Part shown: piece by piece, positions 25,873 through 34,919 of the stretch
How the letters are laid out: each line of letters starts with the position of its first letter
Numbering within the stretch: the first letter of the stretch is position 1
NCBI RefSeq assembly: GCF_019793435.1
Contig: NZ_JAILYH010000013.1
Span: forward strand, 124,001 to 188,000
DNA length: 64,000 bases
Direction of reading: 5' to 3'
Origin: Rhizobium redzepovicii
GTDB lineage: Bacteria; Pseudomonadota; Alphaproteobacteria; Rhizobiales; Rhizobiaceae
Translations under genes and position numbers: made by a program
Notes under the pieces: model-generated
What the model was told of the DNA's origin: nothing
The model's input: only the letters and a program-made list of their open reading frames with translations
Database searches by the model: none

Positions 25873-26289
25873 AGCGGATCGAACAAGTATAAAAACCCGG
25901 CGAACACATCGCCGGGTTTTTCTTTGTTGCGCCTTTGACGTCCCCACCACTGATGGTTCCCGGTTGCGGTCGGCCCCTGCAAAATCCGCATGAGCCGCTG
26001 CATGAATGCCGTCCGCGAAGTGTCGACGGCGAGCAGGACCGTGCCTTTCCGGCAACCATTCCTGACAACATCATGAAATAACCGGATGGCGTGAATTAGT
26101 GCCTTCGAAATGTCCCATTGGGGGCTGAACCGTAAACCTGTTTGTCGCTTGCGCCTCCCAGGCGCTTTGACTTGCGATGCGAAAATGGTGCGGGATCGGA
26201 TCGTTTTGCGGTCCCGTCCGTTATCTGTTGCCGAATCTGGTGGCGAGTAGCCGGGTATGCTCCCGTCACGATTTGAGAAGGAGAGACTT
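25873..26289. other. Intergenic region between DUF1328 and DUF992 genes
   Basis: About 417 bp without a supported gene. It opens with the intrinsic terminator at 25891-25922 and should contain the promoter of the DUF992 gene near its end. Reading frames across it look like shadows. Confidence 0.4.
25891..25922 (+). terminator. Intrinsic terminator after DUF1328 gene
   Basis: AAAAACCCGGCGA and TCGCCGGGTTTTT flank a short ACACA-like loop, giving an 8-bp G+C stem with a U tract. The symmetrical A and T runs could allow it to work in both directions. Confidence 0.9.
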
Positions 26290-26811
26290 ATGAATAAAAT
26301 TCTTGCGACGGCGTTTGCCGCGGTATCGTTGACGGTTGTCGGCGCAGGGGCGGTCAATGCCGCCGACCTCGTCACCAGGACATATGAAGAGCCGGACCTG
26401 CGCAATGGCGTCAAGATCGGTTACCTCACCTGCGATATCGGCGGCGGGACGGGTTATGTGCTCGGTTCCTCCAAGGAGGCCGATTGCATCTTCCAGTCGA
26501 CCGTCGGCAATGAGCTTTCGGATCGTTATACCGGCGAAGTGAGAAAGCTCGGCATCGACCTTGGCTTCACCACGCGCAGCCGCCTGATCTGGGCGGTGTT
26601 CGCGCCGACGGCCGGTTATCACCGCGGATCGCTCGCCGGCCTTTATGTCGGCGCCACCGCCGAGGCGACGCTCGGCGCCGGTGTCGGCGCCAATCTGCTA
26701 GTCGGCGGCACTTCCGGCTCGATCCATCTGCAGACGGTCAGCCTGACCGGCCAGCTCGGCCTCAATGTTGCCGCCGGCAGCGCCTCGATGACGTTGACGG
26801 CCGACAATTGA
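26290..26811 (+). CDS. DUF992 domain secreted protein
   Basis: The 173-residue protein begins with a Sec signal peptide (MNKILATAFAAVSLTVVGAG, cleavage likely after VNAA-type residues near 25). The mature part carries the DUF992 pattern: KIGYLTCDIGGGTGYVLGSSKEADCIFQ, with two Cys, and a Gly/Ala-rich C-terminus (TAEATLGAGVGANLLVGG). DUF992 proteins are periplasmic alphaproteobacterial proteins of unknown function. A GAAGGAGAG site precedes ATG 26290. It is probably monocistronic, followed by a strong hairpin. Confidence 0.85.
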   Translation: MNKILATAFAAVSLTVVGAGAVNAADLVTRTYEEPDLRNGVKIGYLTCDIGGGTGYVLGSSKEADCIFQSTVGNELSDRYTGEVRKLGIDLGFTTRSRLIWAVFAPTAGYHRGSLAGLYVGATAEATLGAGVGANLLVGGTSGSIHLQTVSLTGQLGLNVAAGSASMTLTADN

Positions 26812-26821
26812 TATGCCTTTT

Positions 26822-26855
26822 TGACGCTCCCTGCCGCGGACGGCAGGGAGCGTCA
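26822..26855. terminator. Long perfect hairpin after DUF992 gene
   Basis: A 15-bp perfect stem starting TGACGCTCCCTGCCG closes a CGGA tetraloop just 10 bp after the DUF992 stop. The T run lies before rather than after the hairpin on the plus strand, so it is either a T-less terminator or an mRNA stabiliser. Confidence 0.6.
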
Positions 26856-26901
26856 CGTCATTGAGGCCGATTTCGTGTTCGCAGCCCAGCCGGATTACGA
26901 C

Positions 26902-27372
26902 ATGATCGATATTCGAATGGCAACGCCCGATGAGGACGAGGTCCTTGTGGGGCACTATCTGAAGATCTGGGACAGCTACGGTACGCCACCGGAACATTAC
27001 AGGCCCGATGCGGCGGCGCGGATCTTGTCTTTCATCAGAAGCGGCCGCGAGGAGCGGCGTCTGACGTCGTTCCTTGCCATCGTCGACGGTGAAATCGCCG
27101 GTTCCGCATCCTGTCAACTGCACCAATCGCCATTTCCGGAGGTCATCCGGGAAGAACAGCGGCTGCACGGCTACATCTGGTCCGTCTATGTTGCCGACGC
27201 CTTTCGCCGGCGCGGTATCGCATCGGCGCTGACCAACAAGGCCGCTGAGTATCTGAAATCGATCGGCTGCACTACAGCCGTCATCCATGCCTCGGATGCC
27301 GGCGAGCCGGTCTATCGGGCCGCCGGTTTCGAACTGGCCAAGGAAATGCGCCTGCAGTTTCCGGCGGAGTAA
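26902..27372 (+). CDS. GNAT-family N-acetyltransferase
   Basis: The 156-residue protein has the GNAT fold. Motif A, the acetyl-CoA pyrophosphate loop, is seen as VYVADAFRRRGIASALTNKA (near residue 96, R/Q-x-x-G-x-A type RRRGIA). The end has HASDAGEPVYRAAGFELAKEM, the usual motif B region. The substrate could be an amino acid, polyamine or antibiotic and cannot be told. ATG 26902 gives the family-typical IDIRMATPDEDE start. It converges with the LysR gene across a 15-bp gap. Confidence 0.88.
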   Translation: MIDIRMATPDEDEVLVGHYLKIWDSYGTPPEHYRPDAAARILSFIRSGREERRLTSFLAIVDGEIAGSASCQLHQSPFPEVIREEQRLHGYIWSVYVADAFRRRGIASALTNKAAEYLKSIGCTTAVIHASDAGEPVYRAAGFELAKEMRLQFPAE

Positions 27373-27387
27373 CGAAGAATTCTCCGC

Positions 27388-28317
27388 TTAAGTTTTCGCC
27401 CGGCCGGGTGCGACAAAAGCGGCGATCGTCGCTTCATCATGGCCGGCCTCGCGCAGGAAGCGGCTGGCGAATTCGATGGCTGGGCTTCTGAGCGCATCGT
27501 CCGGTCGGATCAGATGAAAGGCCACATGATAATCGAGCGTCCGCGGCGACACGGCGACGACGCGCCCGGATGCCAGCGCGGCATCCGATAGCGGCGGCCG
27601 GGCGAGCGCGATGCCGAGCCCTTGCGCACAGGCATCGATCACCAGATTGTAATCCTCGAAGCGGCGGTCATGGCCGCGTGGCGTATAGTCGACGCCCTCG
27701 CGGGCGAGCCAGCGGCGCCAGCCTTCGATATTGGAATCGTGCAGGATTGGCAGCTCCAGCAGCGAAAGAGCGTCGGATCGCTGGCCAAGCCGGTCTGCCA
27801 ACGCCGGGGCGGCGATCGGAAACGACTTTTCCTGCCACAGCGGCAAGGCGCGCACGCCGGCCCAAGGGCCTTTGCCGCAGCGGATGGCAAGGTCCGTGCC
27901 TTCGCCGAAATCCGCCAGCCGGTGTTCCAGCGTCAGTTCGACATGCAGCTCGTTTCCTTCGAGCTTCGGCAGACGTTGAAACAGCCACAACGAGGCGACG
28001 GAGGGCGTCACCGAAAGACGCACCACCGCCTTGTTGCGGCGAGGCAGCCAGCGCTCGCCGCTATTGCCGAGCAGCGCAAGCGCTTCCTCCGCCCGCGCGA
28101 AAAACCGCATGCCCTCCGGCGTCAGGCGCACACCTCTGGCTTCGCGTGCGAAAAGCCGCACCCCCATCCAGCGCTCGAGGCGCGAGACCTGCCGCGACAC
28201 CGCGCCATGAGTGATGCCGCTTTCCTCGGCCGCGGCGGAAAACGATCCGAGCCGGGCAGCGCGGGCAAAGGTCTCAAGTGTATCGAGCGGCGGAAGAACC
28301 GGGGAGCTGTGAACCAT
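27388..28317 (-). CDS. LysR-family transcriptional regulator (GcvA-like)
   Basis: The 309-residue protein has a LysR winged helix at about residues 8-67 (LETFARAARLGSFSAAAEESG, then GAVSRQVSRLERWMGVRLF) and a periplasmic-binding-like effector domain. SRQVSRLE and the DFGEGTDLAIRCG segment put it in the GcvA/AmpR-type subgroup. It diverges from the EamA exporter gene with about 85 bp between the starts, so that exporter is the likely target. ATG 28317 is used; a GTG lies in frame at 28323. Confidence 0.9.
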   Translation of the reverse strand: MVHSSPVLPPLDTLETFARAARLGSFSAAAEESGITHGAVSRQVSRLERWMGVRLFAREARGVRLTPEGMRFFARAEEALALLGNSGERWLPRRNKAVVRLSVTPSVASLWLFQRLPKLEGNELHVELTLEHRLADFGEGTDLAIRCGKGPWAGVRALPLWQEKSFPIAAPALADRLGQRSDALSLLELPILHDSNIEGWRRWLAREGVDYTPRGHDRRFEDYNLVIDACAQGLGIALARPPLSDAALASGRVVAVSPRTLDYHVAFHLIRPDDALRSPAIEFASRFLREAGHDEATIAAFVAPGRAKT

Positions 28318-28401
28318 AGACACATTTGATCATCGATTGCGATGCTTTTCAAGCACGCGTCGAAGGGCTACTCACTGTCACAGGAACATATGGAGGCGAA
28401 A

Positions 28402-29307
28402 ATGAGCATGGCGGCAAGCGCACCGATTTCGACGAAACAGCAAGGTGGGTTGGATCTGGTGGCCTTTGCCGCGATCGTCGTCACCATCCTCTTCTGGGCG
28501 TCTTCCTTCGTGGTGATCCGTATCTGCCTCGGACCGCTGACGCCGATCGAGCTGGCGACGGCGCGTTACGTTGCCGCCGGAGTCATCGCTCTGGTCTATC
28601 TCGCCATCTATCGGCCGATGCCGGAAAAACGCGATTTCGTCCGTCTTTCCGTTGCCGCCGTGCTATTCATCGCCGCTTATGCGGTTCTGTTGAACACCGG
28701 CGAGCAGACTGTTGCAGCAGGGCCGGCGAGCTTCATCATCAACACCATGCCGGTCTTCACCGCCCTTATCGCCACATTCGCGCTCGGCGAGCGCTTCGGC
28801 CGCTGGGGCTGGGCGGGCACCGCCATTTCCTTCGGCGGCGTGGCGCTGATCGCGGTCGCCTCAGACAGCGGCTTCAGGCTCGATCCGAATGCCGTCCTCA
28901 TCCTTGGCGCAGCGCTCTGCTCGGCGATCGCCAGCGTATTGCAGAAGCCGCTGCTCGGTCGGCTGCCGGCGCTAGCAGTCACCGCCTGGATCCTGCTGAT
29001 CGGTTCCGTGCCGCTGTTTCCGGCTGTCCCGGCAACGGTCCAGGCGTTGGCCGCCGCCCCGGCGGAGGTGAATTGGGGTGTTGCCTATCTCGTCATCTTC
29101 CCGACGGCGATCGGCTACCTCACCTGGGCGATCGCGCTGAAGCGACTTACGGCCGCCCGCGCTTCGAATTTCCTCTATGGCGTCCCGCCCGTCGCAACGC
29201 TGATCGGGTTCGTCTGGCTGGGCGAGACGCCGACGGCGCTCGGTGCAGCCGGCGGCGTCATGGCGATCCTCGGTGTGCTCGTCGTCAATGTGATGCGGAA
29301 GCGATAG
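28402..29307 (+). CDS. EamA/DMT-family permease
   Basis: The 301-residue protein has ten membrane segments arranged as two EamA repeats. Typical segments are LFWASSFVVIRICLGPLTPIELATARY and, in the second half, YLTWAIALKRLTAARASNFLYGVPPVATLIGFVWLGE. Such transporters export amino acids or metabolites through the inner membrane. I chose ATG 28402 because GGAGG lies five bases before it. The divergent LysR gene is the likely regulator. Substrate not predictable. Confidence 0.9.
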   Translation: MSMAASAPISTKQQGGLDLVAFAAIVVTILFWASSFVVIRICLGPLTPIELATARYVAAGVIALVYLAIYRPMPEKRDFVRLSVAAVLFIAAYAVLLNTGEQTVAAGPASFIINTMPVFTALIATFALGERFGRWGWAGTAISFGGVALIAVASDSGFRLDPNAVLILGAALCSAIASVLQKPLLGRLPALAVTAWILLIGSVPLFPAVPATVQALAAAPAEVNWGVAYLVIFPTAIGYLTWAIALKRLTAARASNFLYGVPPVATLIGFVWLGETPTALGAAGGVMAILGVLVVNVMRKR

Positions 29308-29348
29308 GCGCAATTTGCCCCGGAAGGTGATCGGGGTCTCATCCAGAC

Positions 29349-29984
29349 CTAGCGGAGCAGCCCGTCCCGCCCAAACTCTTTCCAGCCCCGCAGCTTTGCG
29401 GACGCTTCGTCGGTGACGTCCTGCGATGCCGCAGTCGCCTTGCTGTCCTCCTTCAGGGAACGCGTCAGCTTCGCCTTGTAGGCAGCATTCCGCCTGTTTT
29501 CCATGGCAGCCGCGGCATCCTCTTCGCGCCCCTCTTCGACAGCGCCCCGGTCGAGCAGATCCTCGACCATCTGTGGTTCGAAGACGTGGAAGGTGATCTG
29601 CCTGGCGCGGCCCCGAAGCTTCACGGTTCGCGTTCCCCCGCTGGGCAGACGGCCGTCCTCTAGCCAGCGACGTCTCTCGGTCGTTCAGATTGTGAGGATG
29701 TCCTCGATTTCGCGCGGGATGACCGGCAGGCTTTCGATGCCTTCGAGCGACTTCGCAATGATCGCCGAGGCATGCCGAAACTCGCTCCTTGCGTTTTCAG
29801 GCATTGCCAGCGTCAAAAACCTCCCGCTGATATCCAGCGATTTTCGCATGGACGACGGGAGGCGCGCACGGATTTCCAAGAGGATGCCCTTGGCGCGCAC
29901 GGAAGACCCTAGAGTGGCCGCGGGCGATAGCGTCGTCCACGTTTCGAGCAGAGAAGGTATGTCATTCTTCTTGTTTTTCGCCAT
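29349..29984 (-). pseudogene. Conserved-looking gene split by an in-frame TGA
   Basis: Two minus-strand frames, 29685-29984 (starting MAKNKKNDIPS) and 29349-29624, lie in exactly the same frame. They are separated by one TGA (29685-29687) and 20 open codons reading TTERRRWLEDGRLPSGGTRT. That bridge is protein-like and leads smoothly into KLRGRARQITFHVFEP. Without the TGA the product would be about 211 residues. The first part has LLETWTTLSPAATLGSSVRAKG; the second is helical and charged. I do not recognise the family. A nonsense mutation is the simplest reading; a restart at the GTG at 29624 could still make the C-terminal part. Confidence 0.6.
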
Positions 29985-30144
29985 GCGCACACAGATGGGA
30001 TCAAGGCGCGGCCCCGTCAACGATCACCACAATTGATACAGTGAGTCCTCGCTTCCCGCCAAGACGAACAGTTCCTGCGCCACGGCGTGGCACGACACCG
30101 GCGTTCGTGGTATTTTTAAAAACGGTGGAGCAGGATCAACGTCG

Positions 30145-33100
30145 ATGCAGACGATTGAGGATTGGCTAGGTCAACTCGGTCTCGGCAAGTACGCCGACAC
30201 CTTCATCGAGAATGACGTGGATCTGCGAGCGCTCCCTCATCTTGCCGAATCCGACCTCCAGGAGCTCGGTGTCTCGCTGGGGCATCGGAAGATTATTCTA
30301 GCTGCCATAAACCAACTTGCGGATCAACGGTCGGACGAACAGCCTCCTGCGTCGGTCGCTACCGAGGCCGTATCCGAAGCTGCGGCCGACCGGCGACTGC
30401 TCAGCGTGCTCTTTTGCGACCTGGTCGGGTCGACAGCGCTGTCAGCAGAGCTCGACCCGGAAGACATGCACGAGTTGACCCGCCGTTATCAGGATAGCGT
30501 CGCCGGCGCCGTCACCCGCTTCGGGGGCTACGTCGCGAAATATCTCGGCGATGGCGTGCTAGCCTATTTCGGGTGGCCAATGGCTTACGAGGACCATGCC
30601 GAGCGCTCAATCCGGGCCGGCCTCGCGGCGATGGCCGCCGTCGACGCCCTGCAGCCGCCGAACGCAGAGCGATTGAAGGCCCGCATCGGCATCGCATCTG
30701 GGCGCGTGGTCGTTGGCAACACTGACGGCAGCGCGAAGGAGCGGGCATCGATCGCAGGAGACACTCCCAACCTGGCAGCACGCCTGCAGGCCGCGGCCGC
30801 CCCAGGCCAGATCGTGATCTCCGACAGCACCCGCCGCCTCGCCGGGCAGTCGTTTGAAATCGAGAGCCTCGGCGCGCAGGAGCTCAAAGGCTTCGCCTCT
30901 CCCATTGCGCTGTTCGAAGTCCGCGGTCAGCGAGAGGTGGATAGCCGTTTCGAAGCCGCGCATGCCAGCGGGCTTTCGAAATTTGTCGGCCGCGTTAGCG
31001 AGATCGGCCTGCTGCTCGAACGGTGGGAGTTGGCGAAGGCCGGGCAAGGCCAGGCGGTCTTCCTGTTGGGGGAGGCTGGCATCGGGAAATCCCGGCTTGT
31101 CGAGGCTTTCGAAGAACACCTGCGAGAGACACAGCATGAACTCATCCGATTGCAGTGCTCACCCTATCACGCTACCTCGGCCTTTTACCCGATCGTTGAG
31201 CGACTGAGCCGGGTTGCATCGTTTACGCCGGCAGATGACCGGAACACGCGCATCGAAAAGTTTCGCACGCTTGTGCGCCGCTACGGCGAAAATCCTTCCG
31301 ACGTTGGCGCCATCTATGCCGAGCTGCTTTCGCTCGACGTCGGCGACGAGTTCAAGCCGCCGGATCTCTCCGCCCACCAGCGCAAGGAGCTTCTCGTTCG
31401 CACATTGGTGAACCGCTTGCTGCTTGCAGCCAGGATCGCACCAGTGCTCATGGTTTTCGAAGACGCGCACTGGATGGATCCATCCACCAGCGAAGTGCTG
31501 AGAGAACTCGTCAGCCGGCTGCACGGCGCCGCCGCCCTCGTCGTTGTGACCCACCGACCGGAATGGAGCGCGAACTGGGCAGGCGGACTGGCGCAGGTGA
31601 CGACGCTCTCCGTTAGCCGCCTGACCAGGCAGCAGATGCGTGAACTGATCGAATCCATGGTGTCCGACATTCCCGAACAGCTCGCCGAAAAGATTGCGGA
31701 GCGGACGGACGGGGTGCCGCTGTTCGTCGAGGAGTTGACCCGCTCGGTCGTGGAGAGCGGAAAGCCGTCGTCGCTCAACGCAGAAATCCCGGACAGTCTG
31801 CAGGGCTCCCTGATGACACGTCTCGATCATTTAGCGCCGACGGCCAAGGAGATCGCGCAGATTGCCGCCGTAATAGGCAGGGAATTCGATCGCGGCCTTC
31901 TTTCGAAGATCGCAGGCGTCGACGACCGAGCGCTCGAGACAGCACTGAACCAGCTCGAGTCCAGCCAGATCGTCGTCGAAGGCGGCGTCTTGCATGATGC
32001 GCTCGTTTTTCGACATGCGCTCATTCAGGATGCGGCTTACCAATCGCTCCTCAACCGGCGCCGGCGGCATTTCCACGAGAGGATCGCAAGGGTTCTCGTC
32101 GAACATTATGACGATGTCGCTGCCACGCAGCCCGAACTCATCGCTCAGCACTACGAGAAAGCCCAACGGATTGAGCTCGCGCTTCCCTACTGGATGAAGG
32201 CTGGAGAGCGCGCCCTCGCACGATCCGCCAACTACGAGGCGGTCGACAATTTCCAGAACGCCTTGGCAATTGCAGAGCAGTTGCCTGAAGGGCCTGAGCG
32301 GCAAAGAGACCTGCTCACCGCGATCCTCAAACTCGGCGACGCCCTGTTCGCTGCGGGTCGCATGACGGATTCGCTGGCGAAATATAGGCTGGCCGCGCCA
32401 TTGGCCCGCAAAGCGGCCGACACACAAGCCTTTATTCGTGCAGTGATTGGTCTAGACGGTACCAAATTCCTCTCCTCGAATTCGCTTGCCGAAACGATGC
32501 CGCTTCTCGAGGAAGCCCTCGAGATGGTTGAACCAGCGGATATGAGTTCACGGTGCCAGATTCTCAGCCGCCTTGCGCGGGCATACACCTATCTCAGCGA
32601 CGGCCAGAAGGCTGCAAAATGCCATGATGAAGGAATAAAGCTGGCTCGACGCGTTGGAGATAAGACTGCGCTTGTGGAGCTTTCCGCTCTGCCATTCCTG
32701 ACGCCGGCACCGGTCAGGTCCGCCACGGAAAGAAACGACCGAATCGCTCGTATCGATGAAATAAGGCGCCTCGCGGATGAGATCGATGACGACGATGTGC
32801 GGAGCCGAGCGCTTTCCGTTGACGCCTATGTCTCCACGGAACTCGGCGATCGCGCGCGAGCCGATCGGGCTGTTGACGCGCTCGACGAACTTGGTACCGC
32901 GCGGCAGCATCTCAACGTCCAGTTCTACGCTCGCACCGCAAAAGCGATGATGGCCATCCTCGATGGAAGGTTCACCGTCGCCGAGGAATTTGCAGAGGAA
33001 GCGCTAAAGCTGGGTATGCGGATCCTTGGCGCTGCGCCGGAGGGCGTTTACGGCATGCAGATGTTCGCGATCCGACGGGAGCAAAGCCGCCTCTCGGAGG

Positions 33101-33672
33101 TTGCACCCGTCATCAAGCTGTTGATTGAGGAAAGCCCGGAGGGAACCACCTGGTTGCCGGGTTTTACGTTGGTTGCCTTTGACCTCGGCTATCGCGATGC
33201 GGCCCAGCGGAGGTTGAGCGAGCTTGCCCGCACCGGCTTTGCCCTTCCGCTTGACGGAAAGCGAAGTGCGTCCCTCTCGTTCCTGACGGAAGTCGCCGCC
33301 GGTCTCGGCGACGCAGATGCTGCCCAGACCCTCTATAAGCTTATGCTCGACTACAAGGAGATGACCGTCACCATCGGTATGGCGACCGTTTGCTTCGGCG
33401 CGGCAAGCCGCTATCTGGGCGTGCTGGCAGCGGCGCTGGGTGAATTCGACAGAGCGTCGGAGCACTTTGAGCACGCACTTGAGATGAACGCGGCGATCGG
33501 CTCGCGGCCGTGGCTCGCACACACTCAGGCAGATTATGCGGACTTGCTAATGAAAATAGGTAGCCGGGCCGCGATAAAGAGAGCAATGTTGCTATCCGAG
33601 AATGCCCGTTCAACCGCGGCCGACCTGGGAATGGTCCGGCTGCAACAGCGACTGAAGCCAACGATTCATTAG
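30145..33672 (+). CDS. SAM-adenylate/guanylate cyclase-ATPase-TPR protein
   Basis: The 1175-residue protein starts with a SAM domain (about residues 1-60, WLGQLGLGKYADTFIENDVD). A class III nucleotide cyclase domain follows (about 83-255), with metal-binding Asp92 in LFCDLVGST and Asp136 in AKYLGDGVLAYFG. Its GDTPNLAARL segment supplies the transition-state Asn and Arg. A STAND/AAA-type ATPase comes next (GEAGIGKSR near 310, Walker B MVFEDAHWMD near 440), and TPR-like repeats fill about 680-1170. All key cyclase residues are present, so it is probably active. Such proteins are cytosolic and signal-controlled. A GGAGCAGGA site precedes ATG 30145. Whether it makes cAMP or cGMP is not certain. 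Confidence 0.9.
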   Translation: MQTIEDWLGQLGLGKYADTFIENDVDLRALPHLAESDLQELGVSLGHRKIILAAINQLADQRSDEQPPASVATEAVSEAAADRRLLSVLFCDLVGSTALSAELDPEDMHELTRRYQDSVAGAVTRFGGYVAKYLGDGVLAYFGWPMAYEDHAERSIRAGLAAMAAVDALQPPNAERLKARIGIASGRVVVGNTDGSAKERASIAGDTPNLAARLQAAAAPGQIVISDSTRRLAGQSFEIESLGAQELKGFASPIALFEVRGQREVDSRFEAAHASGLSKFVGRVSEIGLLLERWELAKAGQGQAVFLLGEAGIGKSRLVEAFEEHLRETQHELIRLQCSPYHATSAFYPIVERLSRVASFTPADDRNTRIEKFRTLVRRYGENPSDVGAIYAELLSLDVGDEFKPPDLSAHQRKELLVRTLVNRLLLAARIAPVLMVFEDAHWMDPSTSEVLRELVSRLHGAAALVVVTHRPEWSANWAGGLAQVTTLSVSRLTRQQMRELIESMVSDIPEQLAEKIAERTDGVPLFVEELTRSVVESGKPSSLNAEIPDSLQGSLMTRLDHLAPTAKEIAQIAAVIGREFDRGLLSKIAGVDDRALETALNQLESSQIVVEGGVLHDALVFRHALIQDAAYQSLLNRRRRHFHERIARVLVEHYDDVAATQPELIAQHYEKAQRIELALPYWMKAGERALARSANYEAVDNFQNALAIAEQLPEGPERQRDLLTAILKLGDALFAAGRMTDSLAKYRLAAPLARKAADTQAFIRAVIGLDGTKFLSSNSLAETMPLLEEALEMVEPADMSSRCQILSRLARAYTYLSDGQKAAKCHDEGIKLARRVGDKTALVELSALPFLTPAPVRSATERNDRIARIDEIRRLADEIDDDDVRSRALSVDAYVSTELGDRARADRAVDALDELGTARQHLNVQFYARTAKAMMAILDGRFTVAEEFAEEALKLGMRILGAAPEGVYGMQMFAIRREQSRLSEVAPVIKLLIEESPEGTTWLPGFTLVAFDLGYRDAAQRRLSELARTGFALPLDGKRSASLSFLTEVAAGLGDADAAQTLYKLMLDYKEMTVTIGMATVCFGAASRYLGVLAAALGEFDRASEHFEHALEMNAAIGSRPWLAHTQADYADLLMKIGSRAAIKRAMLLSENARSTAADLGMVRLQQRLKPTIH

Positions 33673-33713
33673 AACCAACAGTTCGTTGCTTTTGGTGGGA
33701 AGAAGGTCTCGTC

Positions 33714-33974
33714 ATGCCACGCTACATCATTGAAAGAAACTTCGCGGAACAACTCGATCTGTCGAAAGAGGGGGTAGAGCAAATCAACCTGATCAATGAC
33801 CAGGAAGGAGTGAAGTGGATCTTTTCCTTCCTCAGCGCCGACAGGAAAAAGACTTACTGCCTCTACGAGGCGCCTAGTACGGAAGCCATTCTCGCTGCGG
33901 CCCGGAGGAACAATGTCCCCGCGGATGTGATCATAGAAGTCAGCGAGGAGATCGGTCCCAATATGTTTGCGTAG
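33714..33974 (+). CDS. DUF4242 family protein
   Basis: The 86-residue protein starts MPRYIIERNFAEQL and contains WIFSFLSADRKKTYCLYEAPSTEAIL, the hallmark of the DUF4242 ferredoxin-like fold family (nickel-binding-like small proteins). Function is unknown. It lies 41 bp downstream of the cyclase gene on the same strand and may be transcribed with it. AGAAGG precedes the ATG at usual spacing. Confidence 0.85.
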   Translation: MPRYIIERNFAEQLDLSKEGVEQINLINDQEGVKWIFSFLSADRKKTYCLYEAPSTEAILAAARRNNVPADVIIEVSEEIGPNMFA

Positions 33975-34281
33975 CGCTCCTCGGCCACGCCCGGAGCAAG
34001 GCATTGCCGCGCTTCCAGTTAGAAAATTCACCAAACCGTAAGGGCCGCTTCGGTCGGCCGGCGTTGTTGCGACCGCAGGATCTAGGATCCTGCGAATGCC
34101 CAGAAGCCATCTCCTTGGCATGCACGCGCTCGTGTCCTGCCAGGGGTCTGCGACAACTGCCCGAGCTTCCTGGATCATAAAAACCTTCGAGGCGGTGCCC
34201 GTGAGATTATTCCACATTTTCAGTCTTCACGAGCTGTCCTGTGGTCCAATATGCGAGGTCCAAATTTTTTCAAAAGGGCAT
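33975..34281. other. Intergenic region before the heat-shock promoter
   Basis: About 300 bp between the DUF4242 gene and the putative RpoH promoter. No coding frame or strong repeat was recognised. Confidence 0.4.
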
Positions 34282-34310
34282 CTTGAAACCGAAAATACCG
34301 AAAACCAAAT
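34282..34310 (+). promoter_or_regulatory. RpoH (sigma-32)-type promoter candidate
   Basis: CTTGAA (34282-34287) and CCAAAT (34305-34310) are 17 bp apart and resemble the alphaproteobacterial heat-shock sigma boxes. Transcription would start near 34317, giving an 86-nt leader that covers the ROSE-like element. Confidence 0.6.
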
Positions 34311-34317
34311 CGATATC

Positions 34318-34402
34318 GTCGGCAGCCCAGAAGGGGGCCGACAGCCGGGGACGCAGGTTTCCGCCGCGTTCCTTTCCATCTCGCTTCTAGGAGGTTTTGG
34401 TC
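34318..34402 (+). promoter_or_regulatory. ROSE-type RNA thermometer in hsp20 leader
   Basis: The leader has a first hairpin GTCGGC/GCCGAC (34318-34342). Its last hairpin matches the ROSE core: UCGCU (34381-34385), a UCU loop, then AGGA of the AGGAGG ribosome-binding site (34389-34394). UYGCU pairing with AGGA with a bulged G is the defining ROSE feature that hides the site at low temperature. This supports heat-controlled translation of the Hsp20 gene. Confidence 0.8.
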
Positions 34403-34867
34403 ATGAGAACTGAGTTTGACTTCGCACCGCTCTACCGCTCCAGCATCGGCTTCGACCGGGTTTTTTCGCTGCTGAACAATCCGCAGCGCCTGCAGGCCGT
34501 CGACGCCTGGCCGCCCTACGACATCCTTAAGGTCGGTGACAATGAGTACCGCATTGTCATGGCAGTCGCGGGCTTCGAGGATGGCGATCTCGATATCACG
34601 CAGGAGCGCAACGTGCTTCTCGTCAAGGGCGGCAAGGCCGATGACACCAAAGCTGAATACCTGCACCGCGGTATCGCCACGCGGGGCTTCGAGCGCCGCT
34701 TCGAGCTTGCCGACCATGTGAGCGTGGAAAACGCTTCGCTGAAAAACGGTCTTTTGCACATCGATCTGAAACGCGAGATTCCAGAGGCGATGAAGCCACG
34801 CAAGATCGCGATTGGCGACGGCGCACAGGTGCCGCTGCAGATCGAAGGTGAGAAGCAGGTCGCGTAA
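34403..34867 (+). CDS. Small heat-shock protein Hsp20 (IbpA-like)
   Basis: The 154-residue protein has an IbpA-like start (MRTEFDFAPLYRSSIGFDR), the alpha-crystallin domain at about residues 35-130 (PPYDILKVGDNEYRIVMAVAGF through NGLLHIDLKREIPE) and the C-terminal I-x-I-type tail around KIAIG. It is a holdase chaperone that keeps unfolding proteins soluble. An RpoH-type promoter and a ROSE thermometer precede it, so heat control at both transcription and translation is likely. Start ATG 34403 lies eight bases after AGGAGG. Confidence 0.95.
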   Translation: MRTEFDFAPLYRSSIGFDRVFSLLNNPQRLQAVDAWPPYDILKVGDNEYRIVMAVAGFEDGDLDITQERNVLLVKGGKADDTKAEYLHRGIATRGFERRFELADHVSVENASLKNGLLHIDLKREIPEAMKPRKIAIGDGAQVPLQIEGEKQVA

Positions 34868-34886
34868 GTGTCGATCGAGGGAGGCG

Positions 34887-34907
34887 GGCGACGCTTAAGG
34901 CGTCGCC
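34887..34907 (+). terminator. Hairpin after hsp20
   Basis: An 8-bp stem (GGCGACGC with GCGTCGCC) around a TTAAG loop lies 19 bp after the hsp20 stop. No T run follows, so it may be a weak terminator or an mRNA 3' stabiliser allowing read-through to the small gene downstream. Confidence 0.5.
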
Positions 34908-34919
34908 TGCTGCAAAACG

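Noticed and set aside
29685..29687. Selenocysteine at the in-frame TGA
   Set aside because: There is no sign of a selenoprotein family, no obvious insertion hairpin, and no reason to expect it in this protein; a nonsense mutation is simpler.
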